A program made the translations under genes and the position numbers. From NCBI GenBank assembly GCA_963816555.1, contig CAWFLD010000010.1, positions 62,001-126,000 of the forward strand: DNA of 64,000 bases. The letters run 5' to 3'. Of the stretch, positions 51,121-59,632 are shown piece after piece. This stretch comes from Lutibaculum sp963816555. GTDB lineage: Bacteria > Pseudomonadota > Alphaproteobacteria > Rhizobiales > Tepidamorphaceae. Below the pieces are notes generated by a model. It searched no databases and was not told where the DNA came from. It was given only the letters and a program-made list of their open reading frames with translations. How positions within the stretch are numbered: position 1 is the stretch's first letter; every line of letters begins with the position of its first letter.

Positions 51121-51172
51121 GCGAAAGTGCCGCCGCCGGGGGCGGTTTTCCGCGTGTCGCGGTGCGGTAGGA

Positions 51173-52066
51173 TTATTCCGCGGCGGCCTGGCGCGCGATC
51201 AGCGTGTCGGGGGCGATCTCCATCAGCCGGCGGCACAGCTTCGCGATGTCCGCGGCGAGCCAGGCGAAGCCGCTCGACCGCGTGAAGCGCACCTCGTCCA
51301 TGTAGAGCGCGCGGTTGATCTCGATCTGCAGGGCGTGCCGCCCGGCCATCGGGGCGCCGTAGGTCTCGGTGATGTAGCCGCCGGCATAGGGCTTGTTGCG
51401 CGTCACCATGTAGCCGAGCCGCTGCAGCGTCTCCTGCGCCACGTCGGTGACGATCGAGGCGCAGCTCGTGCCGTAGCGGTCGCCGAGCACGAAGTCCGGC
51501 CGGCGCCGGCCCTCGCGGGTGATTCGGCTCGACGGCATGGAGTGGCAGTCGATCACCACCGCCATGCCGAACTGCCGTCGCGTCTGCTCGACGATGGTGC
51601 GCAGCGCGTGGTGGTAGGGCTTGTAGTAGCGCTCGATGCGCTCCAGCCCCTCGCGCACCGACAGCCGGTCCGAATAGATCTCGGCGCCGTCGGCGACGAT
51701 GCGGGCGATCGTGCCGAGCCCGCCGGCGACGCGGATCGAGCGCGTGTTCACGTAGGCCGGCAGCGGCCCGTCGAACATTCGCGGGTCGAGCTCGTAGGCC
51801 TCGCGGTTCACGTCGACGAAGGCGCGCGGGAAATGCGCCCGCATCAGCGGCGAGCCGAAGCTGACCGCGCAGGCGAAAAGTTCGTCGACGAACGTGTCCT
51901 CCGAGCGCCGCAGCGTCAGCGCGTCGAGCCGCGCCGCGTCGAGGAAGGCGCGGGAATAGGCGCGGCCGCTGTGCGGCGAATTGAACACGAACGGCGACTG
52001 GGCGCCCCCTTCGGGCATCTGCACCTCGAAGGGGGTGTCGAATTCGCTCGCCTCGTCGCCGTTCAT
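51173..52066 (-). CDS. N-formylglutamate amidohydrolase
   Basis: A 297-residue hydrolase of the N-formylglutamate amidohydrolase family, the last step of one histidine degradation route. Signatures are FVFNSPHSGRAYSRAFLDAA, AHFPRAFVDVNREAYELDPR, MAVVIDCHSMPS and NKPYAGGYITETYGAPMAGR. The ATG at 52066 is preferred to an upstream TTG at 52081. In many Hyphomicrobiales this gene is divergent from cpdR, as here. Some chromosomal members may act on other N-acyl compounds. Confidence 0.88.
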   Translation of the reverse strand: MNGDEASEFDTPFEVQMPEGGAQSPFVFNSPHSGRAYSRAFLDAARLDALTLRRSEDTFVDELFACAVSFGSPLMRAHFPRAFVDVNREAYELDPRMFDGPLPAYVNTRSIRVAGGLGTIARIVADGAEIYSDRLSVREGLERIERYYKPYHHALRTIVEQTRRQFGMAVVIDCHSMPSSRITREGRRRPDFVLGDRYGTSCASIVTDVAQETLQRLGYMVTRNKPYAGGYITETYGAPMAGRHALQIEINRALYMDEVRFTRSSGFAWLAADIAKLCRRLMEIAPDTLIARQAAAE

Positions 52067-52247
52067 CGCGCTATTTACCAACCTGGCCGGAAGTTGCGGA
52101 ACTGTGCCAAGATCCTACCCGGGTGTCCATTCGGCAATTGCGTACCCACCGAGGATCGTTTACGGCCCGCTTGGTTTGGAGATTGTTTGCCTTCCCTGAG
52201 GCATGCTCCGCCGGCCCCGAGGGGAGAGACGAGGCTTTCGAAGACCG

Positions 52248-52607
52248 ATGCACAAGATCCTGCTTGCCGAAGACGACGGCGACATGCGCCGATTCCTGGT
52301 TCGCGCCCTGACGAACGCGGGATACGAGGTGATCGACTTCGACAACGGGCTCAGCGCCTACACGAGGCTGCAGGAGGAGAGCTTCACGCTGCTCCTCACC
52401 GACATCGTGATGCCGGAGATGGACGGCATCGAGCTGGCCCGTCGCGCCACCGAGCTCGACCCCGACCTCAAGGTGATGTTCATCACCGGCTTCGCCGCGG
52501 TGGCCCTCAACCCCGACTCGAACGCGCCGCAGAACGCCAAGGTGCTCTCCAAGCCCTTCCACCTGCGCGACCTCGTCATGCAGGTCGAGAGGCTGCTCGC
52601 GGCCTGA
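52248..52607 (+). CDS. cpdR: Cell-cycle response regulator CpdR
   Basis: A 119-residue single-domain response regulator. The acidic pair is at residues 9-10 (KILLAEDDGDMRRFLVRAL), the phosphorylated Asp at residue 52 (LLLTDIVMPEMDGIELARRA) and Lys at 102 (VLSKPFHLRDLVMQVERLL). The middle LKVMFITGFAAVALNPDSNA is diagnostic for CpdR. Unphosphorylated CpdR primes the ClpXP protease for substrates including PdeA and McpA in Caulobacter; phosphorylation comes from the CckA-ChpT relay. The upstream start is uncertain, but ATG 52248 gives the normal protein. Confidence 0.95.
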   Translation: MHKILLAEDDGDMRRFLVRALTNAGYEVIDFDNGLSAYTRLQEESFTLLLTDIVMPEMDGIELARRATELDPDLKVMFITGFAAVALNPDSNAPQNAKVLSKPFHLRDLVMQVERLLAA

Positions 52608-52624
52608 TTCGCGGGCGGCGGGCG

Positions 52625-53269
52625 TCAGCTCGCGCAGAATAGCCAGACCGCCGCGAGGTGCGTGCAGGCGCCGGACAGCACGAAGGCGTGCCAGATGGCA
52701 TTCTGGAACTTCAGCCGCTCCCAGACGTGGAAGATCACGCCGACCGTGTAGACGGCGCCGCCGGCCAGGACGAGCCAGAGCACCGGCGGCGGCACGCTGG
52801 CGCTGAACCGGTCGTAGGCGACGATCCCGCTCCAGCCCATGCCGAGATAGAGCAGGATCGAGACGCGGTCGAAGCGGTGCGCGCACAGGAGCTTCAGCGC
52901 GATGCCGACGGCCGCGATGCCCCAGACCGTCGCGAGCAGCCACCACGTCCCGGTCTGCACCATGAAGGGCGTGTAGGTGCCCGCGATCAGCAGGTAGATC
53001 GCGGAGTGGTCGAGCAGCCTCAGGCGCCATTTCGTCGGGCTGACCGGCCAGATGTTGTAGACGGCCGACACGCCGAGGGAGAGGAGCAGCGTCACGAGGT
53101 AGATCGTGACGGCGGCGAGCTCGCCGGGGGAGGCGCGGCCGATCACCCCGACGACCAGCGCGATCGAGGCGGCGGCGACGAAGGTGGTGCCGACGACGTG
53201 CACCGCGCCGTCCGCCCACAGCTCGGCGGCCGTGTAGTTCCAGCGCTCGATGCGCGAGGGTGTCGTCAT
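52625..53269 (-). CDS. Hemolysin III family protein (PAQR)
   Basis: A 214-residue membrane protein with seven predicted helices. The zinc-site His residues are in WADGAVHVVGTTFVAAASIA, LLDHSAIYLLIAGTYTPF and AIWHAFVLSGACTHLAAVWL. Bacterial HlyIII proteins belong to the PAQR superfamily, are probably metal-dependent hydrolases in lipid metabolism, and are not proven cytolysins here. ATG 53269 (MTTPSRIERW) is used. The frame is open to 53344 and longer starts are possible. It lies just downstream of the lipid A cluster. Confidence 0.82.
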   Translation of the reverse strand: MTTPSRIERWNYTAAELWADGAVHVVGTTFVAAASIALVVGVIGRASPGELAAVTIYLVTLLLSLGVSAVYNIWPVSPTKWRLRLLDHSAIYLLIAGTYTPFMVQTGTWWLLATVWGIAAVGIALKLLCAHRFDRVSILLYLGMGWSGIVAYDRFSASVPPPVLWLVLAGGAVYTVGVIFHVWERLKFQNAIWHAFVLSGACTHLAAVWLFCAS

Positions 53270-53404
53270 GGCGTTCTCGTTGCGTCGGACCGGCGGGGCG
53301 GAAGGCTTCGCGGTCATCATGTCTCGATAACGAGAACGCCGCATGACGGAAAGTCGATCCCGCCGCTCGCGGCTTCGTGTGGCGATGGAGCGTGCGAAGA
53401 TGCG

Positions 53405-54385
53405 TCAGGCGGCCGGCCGCCGCGGCTGGCGGGCCACCTTGGGCTGGCGCCAGCGCCGGTGCAGCCACAGCCACTGGCCGGGGTGCTCGCGCACCCACCC
53501 CTCGACGATCTCGTTGACCCGGCGCATCGCGCCCTCGACCTCGACGAGGCCGTCGGCGTCGCGCGGCAGCTCGATCTCGTCGGTCAGCTCGACCCGGAAC
53601 CGGTTGCCCGGCAGGCGGACGACCCGCGCGCCGTGCACCGGGCAGTCGAACTGCCGCGCCAGGCGGCCGAGCGTCGGGTTCGTGGGGGCGGGGCGGCCGA
53701 AGAACGGGATCATGAGCCCGCGCGTCAGGCGCTGGTCGACGAGCATGCCGAGATGGCCGCCGCGGTCGAGCACCGCCGCCATCGAGAACGCGACCGCCTG
53801 TCCCGACCCCGCGGCCAGGAGCTCGCCCATGCTGCCGGCGCGGATCCTGGCGATCTCCTCGGCGACGCGCGGGTTGTTCGGCGTCCGGTAGACGGCGGTG
53901 ACCGGCAGCCCGTGCCGGGCGGCGCAGACCGCCGGCAGCTCCCAGTTGGCCAGGTGCGCGGAGAAGATGATAGCCGGCTTGCCGTCGTCCTTCAGCCTGA
54001 CGAAGTTCTCCATCCCCACGACCTCGATGCGCCCGGTGTCGGGGTGGTCGGGATCGTAGTCCCAGAGCTCCGGCAGATGCGGATACTCGGCGCCGGTGCG
54101 GCCGAGATTCTCCCAGGCGTCGCGCAGGATCTCGCGCCGCTCCGCCTCGCTCGCCTCCGGGAAGGCGTGCGCGAGATTGTCGAGCCCCACCTTGTTGACC
54201 GGCAGCAGGGGGCCGACGGCGCGGGCCAGCCGCCCGCCGAGATTGCTGGCGCTGTCGGGACCGATCCTGTGCACCAGCCCGTAGAAGGCGATGACGATCT
54301 TGGCGGTGATCCACTGGCTCACCTTGCGCGCCCGGTGGCGCAGGCGCAGCAGCAGGAAGCCGTACTTGTAGCGGAGCTTGCTCAC
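53405..54385 (-). CDS. lpxXL: Lipid A acyltransferase, LpxXL-type (C28 acyl transfer)
   Basis: A 326-residue LpxL/HtrB-family acyltransferase. The catalytic HX4E motif is in FSAHLANWELPAVCAARHGL, and YRTPNNPRVAEEIARIR, MLVDQRLTRGLMIPFFGRPA and the C-terminal PGQWLWLHRRWRQP follow. An N-terminal helix anchors it at the inner membrane. In rhizobia LpxXL transfers the 27-hydroxyoctacosanoate chain from AcpXL to lipid A. It is the last gene of the minus-strand cluster, 22 bases after the dehydrogenase gene. Confidence 0.9.
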   Translation of the reverse strand: MSKLRYKYGFLLLRLRHRARKVSQWITAKIVIAFYGLVHRIGPDSASNLGGRLARAVGPLLPVNKVGLDNLAHAFPEASEAERREILRDAWENLGRTGAEYPHLPELWDYDPDHPDTGRIEVVGMENFVRLKDDGKPAIIFSAHLANWELPAVCAARHGLPVTAVYRTPNNPRVAEEIARIRAGSMGELLAAGSGQAVAFSMAAVLDRGGHLGMLVDQRLTRGLMIPFFGRPAPTNPTLGRLARQFDCPVHGARVVRLPGNRFRVELTDEIELPRDADGLVEVEGAMRRVNEIVEGWVREHPGQWLWLHRRWRQPKVARQPRRPAA

Positions 54386-54407
54386 GTCGCTTCGGGCTCG
54401 GCTCGCG

Positions 54408-55430
54408 TCAGAGCTCGACGACGATCTTGCCGAAGACGCGGCGGCTCTCCAGCCTGTCGAGCCCGTCCCGGATGTCGTCCAGCGAGATGCGCGTGTCGAT
54501 CACCGGGCGGATGCCGTCGGCCATCTTCTGCAGGCTGTCGGCGATGTTGCGCATCGAGCAGCCGAAGCTGCCGAAGATGCGGATCTGCTGCTGGAAGAGC
54601 TGGTAGAGGTTGATCTGCGTCGAGACGCCCGAGGTCGAGCCGCAGGTGACGAGCCGGCCGCCGCGCTTGAGGCTGAGCATCGAGCCGGGGAAGGTGTCGG
54701 GGCCGACATGCTCGAACACGACGTCGACGCCCTTCTTGCCCGTGAGCTTGCGGACGCGGCTCTCGAAGCGCTCCTCGCGGTAGTTGATGACGTGGTCCGC
54801 GCCCAGCGCCGCCGCCTTCGCCGCCTTCTCGTCGTCGCCGACCGTGGTGATGACCGTCGCGCCGATCGCCTTGGCCATGCGGATCGCCGCCGACCCGATG
54901 CCGCTGCCGCCGGCGTGCACCAGGATCGTCTCGCCCGGCTCGAGCCTGGCGTTGTCGAACAGCATGTGCTGCACCGTGCCGAAGGTGATCGAGGCGCAGG
55001 CGGCGTCGGTGATCTCGACGGCGTCCGGCACCCTGACCAGCAGCCGCGCCGGCATGTTCACGAGCTCGCGGGCGAAGCCGTCGAGGTGGAAGCCCATGAT
55101 GCCCCCGACATTCTCGCACAGATTGTCGCGGCCCTCGCGGCAGGCCCGGCACTCGCCGCAGGTCATGGCGCCGTAGGGCACCACCTTCTGCCCGGCCGCG
55201 AAGCCCTCGACGCCCTCGCCGGCGGACACGACCTCGCCGGCCGCCTCGGCGCCGACGACCAGCGGCAGCGTGCGCTTGGCGAAGGCCATGCCGCGCCAGC
55301 CCCAGACGTCGATGTGGTTGAGCGCCATCGCCCGGATGCGGATCTGCACCTCGCCGGGGGCGGGCGCGGCGGGCGGATCGATCTGCGTGAGGTCGAGCTG
55401 GCGGTCGGCGACGAGCTGGAGGGCGCGCAT
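54408..55430 (-). CDS. Zinc-type alcohol dehydrogenase/enoyl reductase of the lipid A C28 cluster
   Basis: A 340-residue MDR-family protein. The structural zinc Cys residues are in CGECRACREGRDNLCENVGG, and the NADPH-binding motif is ILVHAGGSGIGSAAIRMAKA. The N-terminal VADRQLDLTQIDPP and GAEAAGEVVSAGEGVEG are normal. In the rhizobial acpXL clusters a gene of this type lies before lpxXL and probably reduces the enoyl-ACP intermediate, doing the job of FabI. That role is inferred from position. Confidence 0.85.
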   Translation of the reverse strand: MRALQLVADRQLDLTQIDPPAAPAPGEVQIRIRAMALNHIDVWGWRGMAFAKRTLPLVVGAEAAGEVVSAGEGVEGFAAGQKVVPYGAMTCGECRACREGRDNLCENVGGIMGFHLDGFARELVNMPARLLVRVPDAVEITDAACASITFGTVQHMLFDNARLEPGETILVHAGGSGIGSAAIRMAKAIGATVITTVGDDEKAAKAAALGADHVINYREERFESRVRKLTGKKGVDVVFEHVGPDTFPGSMLSLKRGGRLVTCGSTSGVSTQINLYQLFQQQIRIFGSFGCSMRNIADSLQKMADGIRPVIDTRISLDDIRDGLDRLESRRVFGKIVVEL

Positions 55431-55462
55431 CGGTTCTCTTCGGGTTCGGGAAGCTTCGGGCG

Positions 55463-56227
55463 TCAGCGGAGGACGGGGAGGGCCGAGGACAGCCCGCCGT
55501 CGACCGGCAGGATCGCGCCGGTTATATAGCCCGCCGGCGCCGACAAGAGAAACCCGGCAACCGCCGCGATTTCCTGCGGGGTGGCGAAGCGGCCGAGCGG
55601 GATCTGCTTTTCGAGCTGCTCGCGCCGGCCGGCATAGGGCGCCATCATGTCGGTGTCGATGAAGCCCGGCGCGATGTAGTTCACCGTCACGCCGCGCCGC
55701 GCCGTCTCCGCGGCGAGCGTCTGGACGTAGCCGAGGATCGCCGCCTTCGACGAGGCGTAGGCGGCGTTGCCGACGCTGCCGCGCAGCGCCGTGATCGAGC
55801 CGATCACGCAGATGCGGCCCGCCCGCGCCCGGGTCATCGGCCGCACGAGGGCACCGACGAGCCGGGTCAGCGACCAGTAGTTGACCGCCATCACCTCCTC
55901 GGCGCGCCCCTCGTCCATCACCGCCGCGAGCGCGTCGTAGGTCTGGCCGGCATTGTGGACGAAGCCGTAGAACGGCCCACGCTCCTCGAGCGCGGCGCAG
56001 AGGCGGGCGACCTCCTCGCGATCCGCGAGGTCCGCCTCGAGCGCCTCGAAGGCCTGGCCCGGATGGCGGTCGCCGAGCTCGGCGACGAGCTCCTGCGCCG
56101 GGCCGGCGGAGCTGCGATAGGTGAACACGACGTCGTGGCCCGCCCGCGCCAGCTCCTCGACGAGCGCACGGCCGAGGCCGCGCGCGCCGCCGGTGACGAG
56201 CGTCCTGGGGTTGGCGTCCGCCGCCAT
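55463..56227 (-). CDS. 3-oxoacyl-ACP reductase (FabG-like SDR) of the lipid A C28 cluster
   Basis: A 254-residue SDR. The cofactor motif is TLVTGGARGLGRALVEELAR, NAG lies in FYGFVHNAGQTYDA, the Ser is in CVIGSITALRGSVGNAAYAS, with the Tyr-Lys pair in YASSKAAILGYVQTLAAE, and GYITGAILPVDGGLSSA ends the fold. It should reduce the 3-oxoacyl-ACP made by the ketosynthases. Its ATG (56225-56227) overlaps the fabF1 stop by one base (TGATG), so the two are co-translated. Many rhizobial acpXL clusters lack a dedicated FabG. Confidence 0.88.
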   Translation of the reverse strand: MAADANPRTLVTGGARGLGRALVEELARAGHDVVFTYRSSAGPAQELVAELGDRHPGQAFEALEADLADREEVARLCAALEERGPFYGFVHNAGQTYDALAAVMDEGRAEEVMAVNYWSLTRLVGALVRPMTRARAGRICVIGSITALRGSVGNAAYASSKAAILGYVQTLAAETARRGVTVNYIAPGFIDTDMMAPYAGRREQLEKQIPLGRFATPQEIAAVAGFLLSAPAGYITGAILPVDGGLSSALPVLR

Positions 56228-57516
56228 CAGGCCGGCTCGCCCGCGAAGATCAGGCAGACGTTCTGGCCGCCGAAGCCGAAGGAGTTCGACATCACCCGGC
56301 CGACCTTCGCCTCGCGCGCCACGTTCGGCACCACGTCGAGCGGGATGGCGGGATCGGGCACGTCGTAGTTGATGGTCGGCGGGATGATGCCCTCGCGGAT
56401 CGTCATCAGCGAGAACACCGCCTCGACGGCGCCGGCCGCCGTCAGCGTGTGCCCGATCATCGACTTGTTCGACGACACCGGCATGGCCTCGGCATGGCTG
56501 CCGAAGACCGCGGTCAGGCCGAGATGCTCCATCTTGTCGTTCTCGGGCGTGCCGGTGCCGTGGGCGTTGATGTAGTCGATCTCCTCCGGCGCGAGGCCGG
56601 CGTCGTCGAGCGCGTCCTGGATCGCGCCGATGATGGCGTGGCCGTCCGGGCTCGACCGGGTGCGGTGGAACGAATCGGCGTGCTCGCCGCAGCCCTCCAC
56701 GACGCCGAGGATGGTCGCGCCGCGCGCCGTCGCGTGCTCGAGGCTTTCGAGCACCAGCGCGGCCGCCCCCTCGGCCATCACGAAGCCGTCGCGGTTCTTC
56801 GAGAAGGGCTTGGCGGCGCCTTCCGGCGGCTCGTTCTGGGTCGACAGGGCGGACAGGAGCGAGAACCGGATCAGCGCCTCGGCGTGGATCGAGCCGTCCG
56901 TGCCGACCGCGAGCACCGCGTCGGCGTCGCCGCGGCGGATCGTCTCGAGGCCGAGCTGGATCGCCGTGCCGCCCGACGCGCAGGCGGTCGACAGCGACAC
57001 CGGCATGCCCTTGGTGCCGTATTTCTCGCTCAGGTGCTCGGCGACCGAGCCGAACAGGAAGCGGCGGTGGAACTTCGACCAGCCGTCGCGGGCGACCGCG
57101 AGGAGCCTGGGATAGTCGATCGCGCCGTCGCCGGAGGTCGCCTCGGCGAGCTCCTGGCGCTGCGGCCATTCGAGCTCGACCGGCGGGACGGCGATGAACA
57201 TCGGGCCGGGGAAGTCGCCGCGCGCGCCGACCGCGGACTGCGTCACCGCCTCCTCGATCGCCATGTCGGCGAGGCGCTCCGACAGGCCCGGCGCCGTGAA
57301 CGGGTCGACCGAGACGAAATCGACGGTGCCGCCGATCTTGGTGCGCAGGTCGTCGGTGGGGAAGCGCGAGATCGCGTGGATGCCGGAGCGGCCGGCGGTC
57401 AGCGCCTTCCAGTTGTCGTCGCGGCCGGCGCCGAGCGAGGTGACGACGCCCATGCCGGTCACCACGACGACCGGGTTGCCGTTGCGGTCTGTGTATCTGG
57501 TGCCGTTCGCCGGCAT
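56227..57516 (-). CDS. fabF1: Beta-ketoacyl-ACP synthase II, active (FabF1XL type)
   Basis: A 429-residue condensing enzyme. The catalytic Cys is in VSLSTACASGGTAIQLGLET, and the two His are in INAHGTGTPENDKMEHLGL and MIGHTLTAAGAVEAVFSLMT. The N-terminal VVVVTGMGVVTSLGAGRDDN and the end FGFGGQNVCLIFAGEPA are normal. In the lipid A C28 clusters FabF1 elongates the AcpXL-bound chain beyond C18. The neighbouring fabF2 product lacks the Cys, suggesting that the two form a heterodimer. Confidence 0.92.
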   Translation of the reverse strand: MPANGTRYTDRNGNPVVVVTGMGVVTSLGAGRDDNWKALTAGRSGIHAISRFPTDDLRTKIGGTVDFVSVDPFTAPGLSERLADMAIEEAVTQSAVGARGDFPGPMFIAVPPVELEWPQRQELAEATSGDGAIDYPRLLAVARDGWSKFHRRFLFGSVAEHLSEKYGTKGMPVSLSTACASGGTAIQLGLETIRRGDADAVLAVGTDGSIHAEALIRFSLLSALSTQNEPPEGAAKPFSKNRDGFVMAEGAAALVLESLEHATARGATILGVVEGCGEHADSFHRTRSSPDGHAIIGAIQDALDDAGLAPEEIDYINAHGTGTPENDKMEHLGLTAVFGSHAEAMPVSSNKSMIGHTLTAAGAVEAVFSLMTIREGIIPPTINYDVPDPAIPLDVVPNVAREAKVGRVMSNSFGFGGQNVCLIFAGEPA

Positions 57517-57621
57517 GACGGAAGCTCCGTGTTCGGGCGCGGGCGGCGTCTCTTCCTTCAGGCCTTCTGCAGGAGAGCCATGCCTTCGCCGCGCCAGTGA
57601 CCCCAGCAGTTCACGAGGATG

Positions 57622-58753
57622 TTAGACGGCGCGGATGCGGTTGCTTTCAAGGCGGTCGCCGACCGGTGCGAAGCTGCCGCCGTGCCTGAGATTGATCGCG
57701 GCGAGGGCGACGAGCGCGGGGAACTGCGCCTCGAGCCCGTGGCCGATCGACGAGCCGAGCCCGCGGATGGCGGCGCCCTTCGCGCTCAGGCCGGAGAGGA
57801 AGCCCTCTTCCTCCTCGGTCAGGCCCGGCGATGCCGGTCGCCCCGGAGAACACCGCGAGCTCCTCGCTCGCCACCGCCGACAGCGTCCGGAACTGCGCCT
57901 CGGCGGCGGCCGCCGCGTCGCCCGGGTTGCGCCGCGTGTGGTCGGTGGCGACGCCGGAGAGCTTCGCGACCGGCTCGACGCCGCGCGCCTGCGCGTGGTC
58001 GGCCGCCTCGAGCACCAGGAACGCGCCCATCGAGCCCGTGATGACGCCGCCGCCGTCCCCGGCGCGCTGCCACACCGGCGCGTGCTCGCGGCGCCACAGG
58101 AAGCCGCCGAGCTCGAGCAGCAGCAGCATGTCCCAGCGCTCGGCGTTGTAGGAGGCGCCGACGAGGCAGATGTCGCTCTGGCCGGCGGCGATGCGGCCGT
58201 GCGCGCTGGAGATCGCGGCCATGCCGGCGGCCTCCTCGCCCATCAGCGTGCGCGAGGAGCCGGTGACCTTGTGGACGATCGAGATGTTGCCGGCGAGCAG
58301 GTTCGGCAGCTGCGCGAGGAACAGCGTCGGCCGCAGCTCCGTGGAGAGCCGCGCGTTGAGCAGCCTCTCGGGATCGTTCGCGCCGCGCATCTCGCTGAGG
58401 ATCGCGGAATCGACCTGCGGGTCGCGCTCGCCGCCGCCCGCCGCGACGATCATGTCGGTGCGGTCGAGCAGCGCCTCGTCGCCCTTGAGGCCCGCGTCCT
58501 CGAGCGCGACGCCGGCCGCGTAGGTGCCGATGCGCTGCCAGGCTTCCATCTGCCGCTGGTCGCCGCGCTTGGGGATCTGCCTGTCGAGGTCGAGCGCCAC
58601 CATCGGGTGGACGGGGTAGGGCGCGAAGCGCTCGCGGTCGACGTTCGGCGCCGTGCCGGCGGTCAGCTTCTCCCAGTGCGCCTCGGGGCCCTCGCCGAGG
58701 CTCGACACGAGGCCGATGCCGGTGATCCAGACGTCGCGGTTTCGTCCGTTCAT
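57622..58753 (-). CDS. fabF2: Beta-ketoacyl synthase-like protein without active-site Cys (FabF2XL type), one frameshift
   Basis: A roughly 376-residue ketosynthase homologue. It begins RDVWITGIGLVSSLGEGPEA and contains DMIVAAGGGERDPQVDSAIL. Where FabF1 has ACASGG this protein reads VTGSSRTLMGEEAAGMAAI, so the nucleophile Cys is gone, and the usual His motifs are not found. Near 57824 the frame shifts; removing one C gives GATGIAGLTEEEEGFLSG, and the protein then ends HGGSFAPVGDRLESNRIRAV. It may act as a chain-length-factor-like partner of FabF1. Its start overlaps the fabZ stop by 4 bases. Confidence 0.82.
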
Positions 58754-59217
58754 GTCGCGGCCTCCACGGGAAAGCCGAGCCCCGCGGCATGTCGGGTCAT
58801 CTGCTCGCGGAACTCCGGCGTCGGGAACGGCATCACCCGGAAGGTGAGCTTCGCGTCTGCCACCGGCTTGCCCTCGTGGCGGATCGCCGCCACGGTCATG
58901 GCGTAGCCGGAGCCGTCATGCTCGACCGAGGCCTCGATCTCGAGCACGTCGCCCGGGCGCACGAAGCGCCGCAGCTTCGATTCGCGCACGCCGGCCAGGA
59001 AGGGCATGCGCTCGAAGCCGTTCAGGCCGAGGATGGCGAAGCCCGAGGACTGCGCCATGGCCTCGATCAGCAGGACCCCCGGCATCAGCGGATGCCCGGG
59101 GAAGTGGCCCTCGAATATGGTGCTCTCCTCCGGCACCACCGCCCGCGTGGTGGCGCGGCCGGCGGTCGGGTCGACCGTCTCGATGCGGGTGATGAGCTGG
59201 AAATACTCGAGGTTCAT
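58750..59217 (-). CDS. fabZ: 3-hydroxyacyl-ACP dehydratase, FabZ-like, of the lipid A C28 cluster
   Basis: A 155-residue hot-dog fold dehydratase. The catalytic His is in FEGHFPGHPLMPGVLLIEAM, and AQSSGFAILGLNG follows with the Glu-bearing helix. It should dehydrate 3-hydroxyacyl-AcpXL to the enoyl form. It lies 15 bases after acpXL and its stop overlaps the fabF2 start. The N-terminus (MNLEYFQLITRIETVD) is normal for this XL subtype. Confidence 0.88.
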   Translation of the reverse strand: MNLEYFQLITRIETVDPTAGRATTRAVVPEESTIFEGHFPGHPLMPGVLLIEAMAQSSGFAILGLNGFERMPFLAGVRESKLRRFVRPGDVLEIEASVEHDGSGYAMTVAAIRHEGKPVADAKLTFRVMPFPTPEFREQMTRHAAGLGFPVEAAT

Positions 59218-59232
59218 GCCGGGCGCGCGGCC

Positions 59233-59514
59233 TCAGGCCGGCTTGGCGGCGATCAGTTCGTCGATGCGCGCGCAGAGGTTCTTGAGGACGAAGTACTCTT
59301 CCGCGCTCGCCTTGCCCTCGTTGACGTCCTGCGTCCACTGCTCGAACGGCATCTTGATGCCGAATGCCTTGTCGATCGCGAAGGCGATGTCGAGGAAGTC
59401 CAGGCTGTCGATCCCGAGATCATCGATCACATGGCTTTCCGGCGTGATCTCCTCACGCGGAATGTCGCAGGTGTCGGAAATGATGTCGGCGACCGTGTCG
59501 AAGGTGGTCGACAT
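59233..59514 (-). CDS. acpXL: Acyl carrier protein AcpXL
   Basis: A 93-residue acyl carrier protein that carries the very long fatty acid for lipid A. The phosphopantetheine Ser is residue 37 (VIDDLGIDSLDFLDIAFAID), and KMPFEQWTQDVNEGKASAEE distinguishes AcpXL from house-keeping AcpP. ATG 59514 is used, with GGAGAGAAG upstream. It is the first gene of the minus-strand cluster. An ISAs1 element sits 131 bases upstream, in the same direction, so its promoter region may have been altered. Confidence 0.93.
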   Translation of the reverse strand: MSTTFDTVADIISDTCDIPREEITPESHVIDDLGIDSLDFLDIAFAIDKAFGIKMPFEQWTQDVNEGKASAEEYFVLKNLCARIDELIAAKPA

Positions 59515-59632
59515 GTGTGCCTTCTCTCCAAGCAAATAGGCGGGTTCAGTCGATCGCCGGAACAACGCCGAGCGAACCCGGCGCCGCGGGGGGCGGCGCA
59601 GGCTTTGGCCCCTCCTAGCCGAGCGCGGGGGG

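Noticed and set aside
51121..51172. Second terminator after the small RNA
   Set aside because: CCGCC...GGGCGG followed by TTTT is weak and lies after a much stronger terminator; it may only be GC-rich chance pairing.
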